Assembly (NCBI RefSeq): GCF_003951285.1
Contig: NZ_RXFQ01000006.1
Span: 248,001 to 312,000, forward strand
DNA: 64,000 bases
Reading direction: 5' to 3'
Source: Variovorax beijingensis
Lineage (GTDB): Bacteria; Pseudomonadota; Gammaproteobacteria; Burkholderiales; Burkholderiaceae_C
Below are positions 45,826-54,804 of this stretch, in pieces (the stretch's first letter is position 1; each line of letters begins with the position of its first letter). Made by a program: the position numbers and the translations under genes. The notes beneath the pieces were generated by a model, which searched no databases, was not told the origin of the DNA, and saw nothing but the letters and a program-made list of their open reading frames with translations.

Positions 45826-46842
45826 ATGAACATTCTCATCACCGGAGGCTGCGGCTTCGTCGGCGCGCGGCTCGCCCGCACGCTGCTCGCAGGCGGCCCG
45901 CTGGCATTGGCCGGCGGCGCGGCCCAGCCCATATCCCGCATCACGTTGGCCGATCGCGTCGCGCCGCCCGCCGACCTCGAGGCCGATGCGCGCGTGCAGT
46001 TCGTGCAGGGTGACCTGTACGAGCAGGCTGTCAACGGCGCGCTGCCGCTGGCGGACACCCACGCCGTGTTCCATCTGGCCGCAGCCGTGAGCGGCGAATG
46101 CGAGGCGGACTTCGACCTGGGCATGCGCAGCAACCTCGACACCACGCGCGCGCTGCTCGACGCCTGCCGCCGCGCGGGCCATGCGCCGGTGTTCGTGTTC
46201 TCCAGCTCGGTCGCGGTGTTCGGCGATTCGCCCGAGCAGCGCCTGCCGGCGGTGATCGAGGACACCACGCTGCCGACGCCGCAGAACAGCTACGGCACCC
46301 AGAAGTTCATCGGCGAGCAGCTGGTGGCCGACTTCACGCGCAAGGGCTTCGTGCAGGGCCGCAACGTGCGGCTCATGACGGTCTCGGTGCGCCCGGGCCG
46401 GCCCAACGGCGCGGCCTCCAGCTTTTTGAGCGGCATGCTGCGCGAGCCGCTGGCGGGCGAGCGCGCGCGCTGCCCCGTGTCGCCCGACACGCCCGTCGCG
46501 CTCGCCTCGCCCGGCAACACCGTCGCCGGCATCGTGCGCGCGGCCACGGCCAGCGCCGCCGAATGGGGCGCGCGCACGGCGGTCAACCTGCCCGCGCTGA
46601 CCACCACCGTGCGCGAGATGGCGCAGGCGCTGGAGCGCATCGCCGGCAAGGAGGCCACTGGCCTGATCGACTGGGAGCCCGACGCCGCCATCGCGAAGAT
46701 CGTCACCAGCTGGCCCAGCCGCATCCACGCGGCGCGCGCCGAGGCGCTGGGCCTGAAGGCCGACGCGAGCTTCGACGCGATCCTGCGCGACTACGTGCGC
46801 GAGAACGCCCAGGCCGTGAAGCTGCCCGTCGCCAAGGACTGA
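45826..46842 (+). CDS. denD: D-erythronate dehydrogenase
   Basis: 338 aa. Extended short-chain dehydrogenase fold: GGCGFVGARLARTLL for NAD, an FSSSVAVFGD serine block and the catalytic pair in NSYGTQKF (Tyr-x3-Lys). DenD oxidises D-erythronate at C2, feeding the same 2-oxo-tetronate pool. With ltnD also present, the operon should accept both epimers. Preceded by an AAGGAAG ribosome site. Confidence 0.93.
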   Translation: MNILITGGCGFVGARLARTLLAGGPLALAGGAAQPISRITLADRVAPPADLEADARVQFVQGDLYEQAVNGALPLADTHAVFHLAAAVSGECEADFDLGMRSNLDTTRALLDACRRAGHAPVFVFSSSVAVFGDSPEQRLPAVIEDTTLPTPQNSYGTQKFIGEQLVADFTRKGFVQGRNVRLMTVSVRPGRPNGAASSFLSGMLREPLAGERARCPVSPDTPVALASPGNTVAGIVRAATASAAEWGARTAVNLPALTTTVREMAQALERIAGKEATGLIDWEPDAAIAKIVTSWPSRIHAARAEALGLKADASFDAILRDYVRENAQAVKLPVAKD

Positions 46843-46858
46843 AGGGGGACCGAACACC

Positions 46859-48130
46859 ATGGCAAAGCTCGTGCTCGGCTGCATCGCCGACGATTTCACC
46901 GGCGCCACCGACCTCGCCAACAACCTCGTGCGTGCCGGCATGCGCGTGGTGCAGGCCATCGGCGTGCCGGTCACGCCGCTCGATGCGGAAGTCGATGCGG
47001 TGGTGGTGGCGCTCAAGTCGCGCACCATCGCGCCGGCCGAGGCCATTGCGCAGTCGCTCGATGCGCTGCGCTGGCTGCAGGCGCAGGGCGCGCAGCAGAT
47101 CTACTTCAAGTACTGCTCCACCTTCGACAGCACGCCGCAAGGCAACATCGGCCCGGTGACCGAGGCGCTGATGGAGGCGCTGAAGTGCGACTTCACCATT
47201 GCGACGCCCGCCTTCCCCGACAACAAGCGCACCGTGTTCAAGGGCTACCTGTTCGCGGGCGACGTGCTGCTGAGCGAGAGCGGCATGCAGAACCATCCGC
47301 TCACGCCCATGACCGACCCGAACCTCGTGCGCGTGCTGCAGGCGCAGTGCACGCGCAAGGTCGGGCTGATCGACCATGCGGTGGTGGCGCGCGGCGCGGC
47401 GGCCGTCGCGGAGCGCATCGAGCAGCTCAAGGCCGAGGGCGTGTCGATCGCCATCGTCGATGCGGTGTCGAACGACGACCTGCTGCGCCTTGGCCCGGCG
47501 CTCGCGAAGATGCCGCTGGTCACTGCGGGTTCGGGCGTGGCCATCGGGCTGCCGGCCAACTTCGGCCTTGCACCGTCGTCGCAGGCCAGTGCACTGCCGG
47601 CGGCCGGCGGACTGCGCGCCGTGGTGTCGGGCAGCTGCTCGCTGGCCACCAACCGGCAGGTGCTCGACTTCATCCAGCGCGGCGGCGCGGCGCTGGCCAT
47701 CGATCCGCTGCGCATTGCCGCGGGCGTGGATGTCGCGGCCGAGGCATTGGCCTGGGCCGCGCCGCTGGTCGAGAGGCAGCCGGTGCTGGTCTATTCCACG
47801 GCCGAGGCCGGCGCCGTGAAATCGGTGCAGGGCAGGCTCGGCGTCGAGGAAGCCGGCGCGATGGTCGAGCGCACCATTGCCGCGATTGCGCGCGGCCTGG
47901 TCGAGCGGGGCGTGCGCCAGCTGGTGGTGGCGGGCGGAGAAACCTCCGGTGCCTGCGTGCAGGCGCTGGGCATCGCGCAGATGCAGATCGGCCCGCAGAT
48001 CGATCCTGGGGTGCCGTGGTGCCATGCGCGTTCCGATGCTGCGCCCGGGGCGGGTCTGCACATCGCGCTCAAGTCCGGCAATTTTGGGGGGGACGATTTC
48101 TTCACCAAGGCCTTTACAGTGCTTGCATGA
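46859..48130 (+). CDS. otnK: 3-oxo-tetronate 4-kinase (DUF1537)
   Basis: 423 aa. N-terminal DUF1537 sugar-acid site: LGCIADDFTGATDLANNLVRAGM and YFKYCSTFDSTPQGNIGPV. C-terminal nucleotide domain with LVVAGGETSGACVQALGI. Phosphorylates 3-oxo-tetronate with ATP. 4-bp overlap with otnC (48127-48130). Confidence 0.95.
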   Translation: MAKLVLGCIADDFTGATDLANNLVRAGMRVVQAIGVPVTPLDAEVDAVVVALKSRTIAPAEAIAQSLDALRWLQAQGAQQIYFKYCSTFDSTPQGNIGPVTEALMEALKCDFTIATPAFPDNKRTVFKGYLFAGDVLLSESGMQNHPLTPMTDPNLVRVLQAQCTRKVGLIDHAVVARGAAAVAERIEQLKAEGVSIAIVDAVSNDDLLRLGPALAKMPLVTAGSGVAIGLPANFGLAPSSQASALPAAGGLRAVVSGSCSLATNRQVLDFIQRGGAALAIDPLRIAAGVDVAAEALAWAAPLVERQPVLVYSTAEAGAVKSVQGRLGVEEAGAMVERTIAAIARGLVERGVRQLVVAGGETSGACVQALGIAQMQIGPQIDPGVPWCHARSDAAPGAGLHIALKSGNFGGDDFFTKAFTVLA

Positions 48131-48795
48131 CCGAAAACCAAGCCCGAGAAGAAATCTGCCGCGTCGGCCGCAGCCTGTTCGAACGCGGCTACGTGCATGC
48201 CACCGCGGGCAACATCAGCGTGCGGCTGGACGACGGTTTTCTGATCACGCCGACCGATGCCTGCCTGGGCTTTCTCGATCCGGCGCGCCTCGCCAAACTC
48301 GACGCGCAGGGCAACCAGACCGGCGGCGACCGCGCCAGCAAGACCATCGCGCTGCACACGCGCATCTACGCGGCAGCGCGCAAGTTCGATGCAGGCACGG
48401 CCTGCGTGATCCACACGCACAGCACGCACTGCGTCGCGCTCACGCTGGCGAGCGCGCCGGGCGACGAACTGCTGCCCGCGCTCACGCCTTACTTCGTGAT
48501 GAAGGTCGGCCACGTGCCGCTCATTCCGTACCACCGCCCCGGCGCGCCCGAAGCGGCCGAACTCGTGGCGCAGGCCATCGAGCGCCACGGCGCGGCCGGC
48601 ACGCCGATCCGCGCGGTGATGCTCGAACGGCTCGGCCCCAATGTCTGGCACGAGAGCCCGGCCGCCACCATGGCGGTGCTCGAGGAACTCGAGGAAACCG
48701 CAAGACTCCAGCTGCTCGCCGGCCCCGCCAGGCCCGAGCCGCTCGGCAGCGAACAGATCGACGAACTGCGCCGCACCTTCGGCGCGCGCTGGTAG
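48127..48795 (+). CDS. otnC: 3-oxo-tetronate 4-phosphate decarboxylase (class II aldolase family)
   Basis: 222 aa. Class II aldolase/adducin fold: FERGYVHATAGNISVRLDDGF, zinc ligands in HTHSTHCVAL and a downstream His. Decarboxylates 3-oxo-tetronate 4-phosphate to dihydroxyacetone phosphate. Coupled to otnK through an ATGA overlap. Confidence 0.94.
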   Translation: MTENQAREEICRVGRSLFERGYVHATAGNISVRLDDGFLITPTDACLGFLDPARLAKLDAQGNQTGGDRASKTIALHTRIYAAARKFDAGTACVIHTHSTHCVALTLASAPGDELLPALTPYFVMKVGHVPLIPYHRPGAPEAAELVAQAIERHGAAGTPIRAVMLERLGPNVWHESPAATMAVLEELEETARLQLLAGPARPEPLGSEQIDELRRTFGARW

Positions 48796-48820
48796 CCACC
48801 CGTAGTAGTAAAAACACGCC

Positions 48821-49639
48821 ATGCCCCAATTCGCCGCCAACCTCTCGATGCTCTATCCGGAGCTCGACTTCCTCGACCGCTTCGAAGCCGCCGCGAAAGA
48901 CGGCTTCAAGGCCGTCGAATATCTTTTCCCCTACCCCTACGAGCGCCGTGAGCTTGCAGCCCGCCTGAAGCACAACGGCCTGCAGCAGGTGCTCTTCAAC
49001 GCCCCTCCGGGCGACTGGGACCGCGGCGAGCGCGGCCTGGCCTGCCTGCCGGGGCGCGACGCCGAATTCCGCGAAGGCATCGCCAGCGCCATCGACTACG
49101 CGGTGGCGCTCGGCTGCCCGCGCATCCACGTCATGGCGGGCCTGGTGCCCGAAGGCCTGGAGCGCGAGGCCGTGCAGCCCGTGTACGTCGACAACCTGCG
49201 CTGGGCCGCCGCCGAGGCGGCCAAGGCCGGGCGCGACGTGCTGATCGAGCCCATCAACACGCGCGACATCCCGCGCTTCTTCCTCAACCGGCAGGACCAT
49301 GCGCACGAGATCGTCGACATGGTGGGCGCGCCCAACCTCAAGGTGCAGATGGACCTGTACCACTGCCAGATCGTCGAGGGCGACGTGGCCATGAAGATCC
49401 GCAAGTACCTGCCCACGGGCCGCGTGGGCCACATCCAGATTGCCGGCGTGCCCGAGCGCCACGAGCCCGACATCGGCGAGCAGAACTACCCCTACCTGTT
49501 CGACCTGATCGACGAGGTGTCGGCGCAGAGCGGCTGGCAGGGCTGGGTCGGCTGCGAGTACCGGCCCAGGCGCGGCTCGGAACCCGGCGGCACCTCGGCC
49601 GGGCTGGGCTGGCTGCGGGCGCTGCAACAGCGCGCATGA
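48821..49639 (+). CDS. otnI: 2-oxo-tetronate isomerase (Hyi family)
   Basis: 272 aa TIM-barrel of the hydroxypyruvate isomerase type: [38 protein letters not shown] (metal Glu) and [13 protein letters not shown]. Interconverts 2-oxo- and 3-oxo-tetronate, the step before OtnK. Overlaps the following amidohydrolase by 4 bp. Confidence 0.94.
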   Translation: MPQFAANLSMLYPELDFLDRFEAAAKDGFKAVEYLFPYPYERRELAARLKHNGLQQVLFNAPPGDWDRGERGLACLPGRDAEFREGIASAIDYAVALGCPRIHVMAGLVPEGLEREAVQPVYVDNLRWAAAEAAKAGRDVLIEPINTRDIPRFFLNRQDHAHEIVDMVGAPNLKVQMDLYHCQIVEGDVAMKIRKYLPTGRVGHIQIAGVPERHEPDIGEQNYPYLFDLIDEVSAQSGWQGWVGCEYRPRRGSEPGGTSAGLGWLRALQQRA

Positions 49640-50835
49640 AGCTCGAGTCGCTGCGCATTCCATCGCGGCTGCGGGGCTTTGCCGCGGGCGATGCACAGGT
49701 CTTCGACGTCACGCTGGCCGGCGACAGGGTGCAGGCCGTCGTGCCAAGCGCATCGCAGTCGCAGCCGCGCGGCACCTTGCTGAGCGCGCTGGTCGAGGCG
49801 CATGCGCACATCGACAAGAACTACACCGTGCAGGAAGTCGGCGCGGCCGAGGGCAACCTGTTCGCGGCCATCGACCGCATGGCGCAGCACCGCGCGGGCT
49901 GGAGCGGCCAGACGCTGCGCCCGCGCATGGAACGCGCGCTGCGCGAGGCCTGGCAGTCGGGCACGCGCGCGCTGCGCACCCACATCGACTGGGTGGAGGG
50001 CGAGCCGCCCGCCGCGCTGGCGGTGTTCGAGGCACTGCGCGAAGAATGGCGCGGCCGCATCGAGCTGCAGTTCGTCTCGCTCACGCCGCTGGACCTGTTC
50101 GCGGACCTCGCGGCCGGCGAGCGCATTGCGCGCGAGGTGAAGCGCGCGGGCGGCGTGCTCGGCGCCTTCGTCTACCGCAACGAGGGCCTGGTGCACAAGC
50201 TGGGCCGCGTGTTCGACCTCGCGCAGGACCACGGCCTCGGCCTCGACTTCCATGTCGACGAGGGCCTCGACGCCGATGCGAGCGGCCTGCGCAGCATTGC
50301 GCAGCTGATGCGCGCACGCGACTTCCGGCGCGGCGTGGTCTGCGGCCACTGCTGCTCGCTGGCCATGCAGGACGACGCCGTCGCGAGCGAAACGCTGGCG
50401 CTGTGCGCCGGCGCCGGCATCCACATCGTCGCGCTGCCGACCACCAACCTCTACCTGCAGGGCGCCTGGGACCGCACGCCCGTGCCGCGCGGCATCACGC
50501 GCATCCACGAGGCGGCGGCACGGGGCTTGCGTGCGAGCCTGGCCACGGACAACGTGCAGGACGCCTTCTATCCCTATGGCAGCTACGACCTTCTGGAAAC
50601 CTTCGGCCTCGGCGTGCAGATGGCGCACCTCGCGCCCGCGGAAGAATGGCTCGACGCCATCACCATCAGCCCCGCGAAGGCGCTCGGCCTCGCGTGGGAC
50701 GGCCGCATCGCCCCGGGCTGTCCCGCGGACCTGGTGCTGCTCGCGGCCACCGGCGAGCATGAGCTCGTCGGCCCGCGCGGGTGCCGGCGCACCGTGATCC
50801 GTGGCGGTCAGGAAATTCTGGAGCAGACACGATGA
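49636..50835 (+). CDS. Amidohydrolase, cytosine-deaminase (CodA)-like
   Basis: 399 aa. Metal site HAHIDK (about residues 55-60), LDFHVDEG near residue 210, CGHCCSL near 236 and [13 protein letters not shown] near 300 (catalytic Asp): the CodA pattern. CodA relatives deaminate or open cytosine, isoguanine, hydantoin-like or cyanuric-type rings. It starts inside the otnI stop (ATGA) and ends inside the ridA start (ATGA), so all three are one translation unit. This is unusual for a tetronate operon; no substrate can be assigned. Confidence 0.85.
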   Translation: MKLESLRIPSRLRGFAAGDAQVFDVTLAGDRVQAVVPSASQSQPRGTLLSALVEAHAHIDKNYTVQEVGAAEGNLFAAIDRMAQHRAGWSGQTLRPRMERALREAWQSGTRALRTHIDWVEGEPPAALAVFEALREEWRGRIELQFVSLTPLDLFADLAAGERIAREVKRAGGVLGAFVYRNEGLVHKLGRVFDLAQDHGLGLDFHVDEGLDADASGLRSIAQLMRARDFRRGVVCGHCCSLAMQDDAVASETLALCAGAGIHIVALPTTNLYLQGAWDRTPVPRGITRIHEAAARGLRASLATDNVQDAFYPYGSYDLLETFGLGVQMAHLAPAEEWLDAITISPAKALGLAWDGRIAPGCPADLVLLAATGEHELVGPRGCRRTVIRGGQEILEQTR

Positions 50836-51299
50836 GCATGGGCAAGCCAATGGCCAACTACGCCGCCGCCAAGCGCGTGGGCGATTTCGTCTTCATGAGC
50901 GGCGTGGTCGCGGTCGACCCCGCCACGCGCCGCGCCGTGGCCGGCTACGACGCCCTGCCCGAGGAAGGCCGTACGGCCCTGCAGGGCCTGGGCTATGCCA
51001 CGGGCCAGATGTCGGTCGACATCTTCGAGGCGCCCATCGTGGCGCAGAGCTGGTTCGTGCTCGAGCGCATCCGCCAGATCGCAGCCGAGCATGGCGGCAC
51101 GATGGAAGACGTGGTGAAGCTGGTGCAGTACTTCCGCCAGCTGCCGCACTACGCCTTCTACAACCGCGTGCGCGGGCTGTTCTATCCGGGCGAGCCGCCG
51201 GTCAGCACGGTGGTCGAGGTGTCGCGCTTCCTGCCGGGCGACGAGGTGCTGGTGGAGGTCGAGGCCACCATGTACCTGCCGCAGCACCGCGCTACCTGA
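50832..51299 (+). CDS. RidA/YjgF family protein
   Basis: 155 aa, slightly longer than E. coli RidA. Shows FMSGVVAVDPATR, a central EAPIVAQSWFVLERIRQIAAEHGGTMEDVVKLVQYFRQL, and VSTVVEVSRFLPGDEVLVEVEATMYLP; the Arg of RidA that binds imino acids is replaced in the VEVSRF region as in other subgroups. Members hydrolyse reactive enamine/imine products of PLP or deaminase reactions, or aminoacrylate in pyrimidine breakdown. Coupled to the amidohydrolase. The stop overlaps the convergent tetR stop by 8 bp. Confidence 0.9.
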   Translation: MSMGKPMANYAAAKRVGDFVFMSGVVAVDPATRRAVAGYDALPEEGRTALQGLGYATGQMSVDIFEAPIVAQSWFVLERIRQIAAEHGGTMEDVVKLVQYFRQLPHYAFYNRVRGLFYPGEPPVSTVVEVSRFLPGDEVLVEVEATMYLPQHRAT

Positions 51300-51951
51300 C
51301 GCCCGCGCCTTTCAGCAGGAACTCGGTCACCTGCTCGATCAGGTAGCGCCGGTCCTTGTCGTCGCCCTGCTGCGCCACGTTGCGGAAGTACGCCGCCTGC
51401 GTGGCGTGGTCGGCATAGAACTGCGTCACCGCCCAGATGTGGAACAGCACCAGCATCGGGTCGGCCTTGTCCATCAGGCCCTGGTTCATCCAGTTCTGGA
51501 TCACGGCGGCGGCCTGGTCGGTGCGCTGCTTGCTCGTGTCCATCATGCTGTTGAGCACCGGCGCGCCGCGCATCATCTCGGCCGTGAAGATGCGCGAGCG
51601 CAGCGGGTGCTCGAACGAGAACACCATCTTGCGGCGGATCAGGTCGCCCAGCACCTTGCGCGGGCCGAAGGCTTCGTCGGCAAAGCCGAACACCACGATC
51701 CAGTCGTTCAGGATGTCCTGCAGGATCTGCCGGTAGAGCGCTTCCTTGCTTTCGATGTAGTAGTGCAGCTGCGCCTTCGAAAGGCCGGCCTTGTCGGCAA
51801 TGGCCTGGGTCGATGCGCCGGCCAAGCCCTCGCTCGCGAACACCTCGATGGCGGCCTGGTTGATGAGGCCGAGCACCTGCGTGTACTTGCGCGAGCGGCC
51901 GCGCGTGGCGGGCGCCTCGCCGTCGCCCTGTTCTTCTTCGCCGATGCTCAC
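51292..51951 (-). CDS. TetR-family regulator, RutR-like
   Basis: 219 aa from a GTG at 51951 overlapping the preceding stop (51948-51951). Helix-turn-helix in STQAIADKAGLSKAQLHYYIESKEALYRQIL. The C-terminal half matches E. coli RutR clearly: FTAEMMRGAPVL against the FCMEMLAGAPLL pattern, and LFHIWAVTQFYADHATQ against IWASTQHYADFATQ. RutR senses uracil and thymine and binds TTGACCANNTGGTCAA. A similar palindrome is present at 58856-58871. Likely local regulator of this catabolic locus. Confidence 0.88.
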   Translation of the reverse strand: MSIGEEEQGDGEAPATRGRSRKYTQVLGLINQAAIEVFASEGLAGASTQAIADKAGLSKAQLHYYIESKEALYRQILQDILNDWIVVFGFADEAFGPRKVLGDLIRRKMVFSFEHPLRSRIFTAEMMRGAPVLNSMMDTSKQRTDQAAAVIQNWMNQGLMDKADPMLVLFHIWAVTQFYADHATQAAYFRNVAQQGDDKDRRYLIEQVTEFLLKGAGVR

Positions 51952-52925
51952 AGCTGCAGCACCAGTTCCCGGCCCTTGGCGCGCGAGCAGCACAGGGCCA
52001 CCTTGTGGCGCCGCTCGCTGCCCGTGAGGCAGAAGTCGCGGTGCTCCGCGCCTTCGCCGTCGCCCTCGACCACGCAGGTGCCGCACAGGCCCTGCTGGCA
52101 CGACACCGGAATGTCGATGCCCACTTCGTGCAGCGCATCGACGGCGGTCTGGTCGGCGGCCACCGCCACGCTGATGCCGCGCTGCGCGAGCCTCAGCGTG
52201 AAGGGCAGGCCGGTGCTCGTGTTCGTGTCGGTGGGGGCGGCGAAGTATTCGGCGTGCAGCGTGTCTTCGGGCCAGTGCGCCGCGGCCTCGCGCACCGCCT
52301 TCATGAAGCCGCCGGGGCCGCAGACGTACAGGTGCGTATCCGGCGTGCGCTCGGCCAGCAGCGCGCGCAGGTCGATGCGCTGGCTGGCGCCGCCCTGGTC
52401 GAGGTGCAGGCGCAGGTGCGGCGCCAGCGCGGGCGAATGCAGCGCATCGGCAAAGGCCAGGTGCTCCTCGCTGCGCGCGAACACGCAGAGCGTGAACGAG
52501 GCGCCGCGCGCCGCGAGCGCCTGCGCCATCGCCAGCAGCGGCGTCATGCCGATGCCGCCGGCCATCAGCAGATGGTGCCCGGCCTCTTCGCGCAGCGCAA
52601 AGGTGTTGCGCGGTGCGCTGATCGCGAGCAGGTCGCCCTCGCGCACGCGTTCGTGCATCGAGGCCGAGCCGCCGCGGCTTTCGGCCTCGCGCTTGACGCC
52701 GATCACATAGGACGAGGCGGCGTTCGACGGCGCATTCGAGAGAGACCATCGCGCCAGCGAATACTGGCGCGAGAAGCCGCCCGGCATGTGCACGTCGATG
52801 TGCGCGCCGGCCTCGTAGCCCGGTAGCGCGCGGCCCCAGGGGTGGGCCAGCTCGAAGGCCAGGATTTCCGGCGTCTGGCGCGAGATGCGTTCGACGCGGA
52901 CGGTGAGCGTGCGTTCGAGGCTCAT
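51948..52925 (-). CDS. PDR/VanB-family oxidoreductase (FMN, NAD(P), 2Fe-2S)
   Basis: 325 aa. Order FMN domain (SRQYSLARWSLSN replaces the usual RxYS block), NAD domain (HLLMAGGIGMTPLLAMAQAL, then YVCGPGGFMKAV), C-terminal plant-type ferredoxin with Cys ligands in CQQGLCGTC and a later Cys (ALCCSRAKG). Such reductases deliver electrons to Rieske oxygenases (VanA, phthalate dioxygenase). No oxygenase component is in the window. Coupled to tetR by 4 bp. Confidence 0.92.
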   Translation of the reverse strand: MSLERTLTVRVERISRQTPEILAFELAHPWGRALPGYEAGAHIDVHMPGGFSRQYSLARWSLSNAPSNAASSYVIGVKREAESRGGSASMHERVREGDLLAISAPRNTFALREEAGHHLLMAGGIGMTPLLAMAQALAARGASFTLCVFARSEEHLAFADALHSPALAPHLRLHLDQGGASQRIDLRALLAERTPDTHLYVCGPGGFMKAVREAAAHWPEDTLHAEYFAAPTDTNTSTGLPFTLRLAQRGISVAVAADQTAVDALHEVGIDIPVSCQQGLCGTCVVEGDGEGAEHRDFCLTGSERRHKVALCCSRAKGRELVLQL

Positions 52926-52943
52926 GGTGGGGTCTCTCTCCTG

Positions 52944-53534
52944 CTAGATGCTCTGCAGCTTGCGCGCAACGCGTTCGATGAAGTGGGTGCGGTCGCGCGC
53001 GGTGACCGCGTTCATGTCGTGCAGCTGCAGCCAGGTGACCTTGCAGCGCCACGCGAACAGCGCCCGCAGCGCGCGTGTGAAGAGCCGCCGGCCCGGGTCG
53101 CCGATGAGCATCACGAACCAGCGCGGCGAGCCGCCCGTGGTCACCACCGTCAGCCGCTGGATGTGCCGCATGCCCGACCTCGCGAGCTGTCCCTTGCGCT
53201 GCGCCGGCAGGAAGGCCACGCCCGGCAGCCACACGCGCTCGAGCCAGCCCTTGAGCATCGACGGCGGTCCGTGGAACCAGGTGGGATAGACGAACACCAG
53301 GTGCTCGGCCCACAGCAGCGCTTCGACATGCGGTTTGACGCGTTCGCGGATCAGTTCGGGGTTGTCGAGATAGGCGATGCGCTCTTCGCGCGTCAGCGTG
53401 GGATCGAAGCCTTCGGCGTAGAGGTCGATGGCCTTGACGGGGTGCCGCGGCTCGAGGGCCTCGAGGGCGGTGCGGTACAGCGCGTGGTTGAAGCTGTCAG
53501 GGTTCGGATGGCAGTGGACGACGAGCGTTTTCAT
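52944..53534 (-). CDS. NAD(P)H-dependent flavodoxin-fold oxidoreductase (MdaB/NQO-like)
   Basis: 196 aa. Flavodoxin-like fold: MKTLVVHCHPNPDSFNHALY phosphate loop, LLWAEHLVFVYPTWFHGPPSMLKGWLERV typical of the NQO/KefF family, and VVTTGGSPRWF. Two-electron reduction of quinones, nitro- or azo-groups with FMN or FAD. Upstream of the PDR reductase on the same strand, 18 bp gap. Confidence 0.9.
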   Translation of the reverse strand: MKTLVVHCHPNPDSFNHALYRTALEALEPRHPVKAIDLYAEGFDPTLTREERIAYLDNPELIRERVKPHVEALLWAEHLVFVYPTWFHGPPSMLKGWLERVWLPGVAFLPAQRKGQLARSGMRHIQRLTVVTTGGSPRWFVMLIGDPGRRLFTRALRALFAWRCKVTWLQLHDMNAVTARDRTHFIERVARKLQSI

Positions 53535-53564
53535 GAGGAGGGCCGGTTCGCCGGGTCGGCGAGA

Positions 53565-53646
53565 CGGGGTCAGAGCCCAGGGAATGAAGAGCCGCGCAGT
53601 GCCTTATGGCAACCCAGGCGCCGGCATCTGACCCCGGCGCAAGCCC
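53565..53646. repeat. REP-like palindromic element
   Basis: CGGGGTCAGA (53565-53574) is matched perfectly by TCTGACCCCG (53637-53646), closing an 82-bp element between two genes. Ends of the GGGGTCAGA/TCTGACCCC type are typical of REP-like palindromes mobilised by RAYT (Y1 transposase) proteins in proteobacteria. No RAYT gene or second copy was noticed in the window. Confidence 0.55.
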
Positions 53647-53679
53647 CGCGCGGCCCACGGGAGAAAAAAATCGGCGCGC

Positions 53680-54708
53680 TTACTTTCCAGCGAGCTTCTT
53701 GCGGACGTCGAGACCGACGCCCTTGTTGACGAACTGCGTGGTCACGACCTTCGACAGATCGACTTCGCCCGGCTTGTAGAGGCCGGCCTTCACCATCTTG
53801 TCGTAGAAGTCCTTCACGCGGGCCTCGTCCATGGCGCCGATGCCCTTGGCGAGCGATTCGCCGCTGTCGACGATGCCCATCTTCTTCATCAGCTCGATCG
53901 AGCCCTGCGACGCGGCCACGGGCGAGTCGGGGTTGATCTTGGCGATCATCTCGTTGGCGGCCTTGTTGTCGCCGTAGAGGTAGTTGTTCCAGCCGATGAT
54001 CGAGGCCTCGACGAACTTGCGCACCGTCTCGGGCTTGGTCTTGACGAGGTCGGCGCGCGTCTCGATGGTGGTCGAATAGGTCGAGAAGCCGTTGTCGGCC
54101 AGCAGTTGCACCACCGGGTCGAAGCCGGCCTGGGCCTTGATCGAGAGCGGCTCGGAGATGGCGTAGCCCTGCTGGATCGATTTCTTGTCCGCGAGGAACG
54201 GGCCGACGTTGAAGGTGTAGGGCTTGAGCTGCGAATCCTTGAAGCCGTGCTCCGACTTCATCCACTGCCAGAAGCTGAACTGGCCGTCCTTGCCGATGAA
54301 GGCCACGGGCGCCTTGGCCATGTCCTTGAAGGTGTCGAAGCCCTGGCCCGGATGCGCGAACATGGCCTGCGGGTCTTTCTGGAAGAAGGCCGCGACCACC
54401 ACGGTGGGCACGCCGTTCTTCACGTTGTCGAAGGATTGCAGCAGGTTGCCGGTCATCAGGAAGTCGACCTTGCCGGCCGGCAGCATCGGCCGGTTGTTGA
54501 CCATCGGTCCGCCCTGCTGGATGTCGACGTCGAGGCCGTATTTCTTGTAGGTGCCGTCCACCAGCGCCTGGTAGAAGCCGCCGTGGCCGGCCTGCGCCTT
54601 CCAGTTGGTGGCGAACACCACTTTTTCCTGCGCCTGCGCGGCGAAGGCGGCGGCCGCGAGGGCGAGGGCTAGAGCAAGCGGACGGATTGTCAGAGCGGGA
54701 ACGCGCAT
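53680..54708 (-). CDS. ABC transporter substrate-binding protein, NMT1/THI5-like
   Basis: 342 aa. Signal peptide ending at AAQAQ (residue 27). NMT1-type core: VVFATNWKAQAGHGGFYQALVDGTYKKYGLDVDIQQGG, then VDFLMTGNLLQSF. Family members bind thiamine pyrimidine (HMP), riboflavin or related heterocycles; others bind alkanesulfonates. Last gene of the creatininase-ATPase-permease-FAD oxidase set, after a 228-bp gap with a stem-loop. Substrate probably a nitrogen heterocycle (inference). Confidence 0.9.
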   Translation of the reverse strand: MRVPALTIRPLALALALAAAAFAAQAQEKVVFATNWKAQAGHGGFYQALVDGTYKKYGLDVDIQQGGPMVNNRPMLPAGKVDFLMTGNLLQSFDNVKNGVPTVVVAAFFQKDPQAMFAHPGQGFDTFKDMAKAPVAFIGKDGQFSFWQWMKSEHGFKDSQLKPYTFNVGPFLADKKSIQQGYAISEPLSIKAQAGFDPVVQLLADNGFSTYSTTIETRADLVKTKPETVRKFVEASIIGWNNYLYGDNKAANEMIAKINPDSPVAASQGSIELMKKMGIVDSGESLAKGIGAMDEARVKDFYDKMVKAGLYKPGEVDLSKVVTTQFVNKGVGLDVRKKLAGK

Positions 54709-54748
54709 GGCAGTGAACTCCTGGGTTGAATGCGACGGGGTATTTTCA

Positions 54749-54762
54749 TGTCAGCAATGACA
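54749..54762. promoter_or_regulatory. Short inverted repeat upstream of the substrate-binding protein gene
   Basis: TGTCA (54749-54753), 4-bp spacer, TGACA (54758-54762). It lies about 40 bp before the start codon, where a regulator could bind; no regulator can be named. Confidence 0.35.
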
Positions 54763-54804
54763 CTGACCGAGGTGCGTGTGTTGGGGTGCTTCTGTTCGGG
54801 GCGA

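Noticed and set aside
54758..54772. Second RutR-like site before the binding-protein gene (TGACACTGACCG)
   Set aside because: It has only a TGACC-like half and no symmetric partner.
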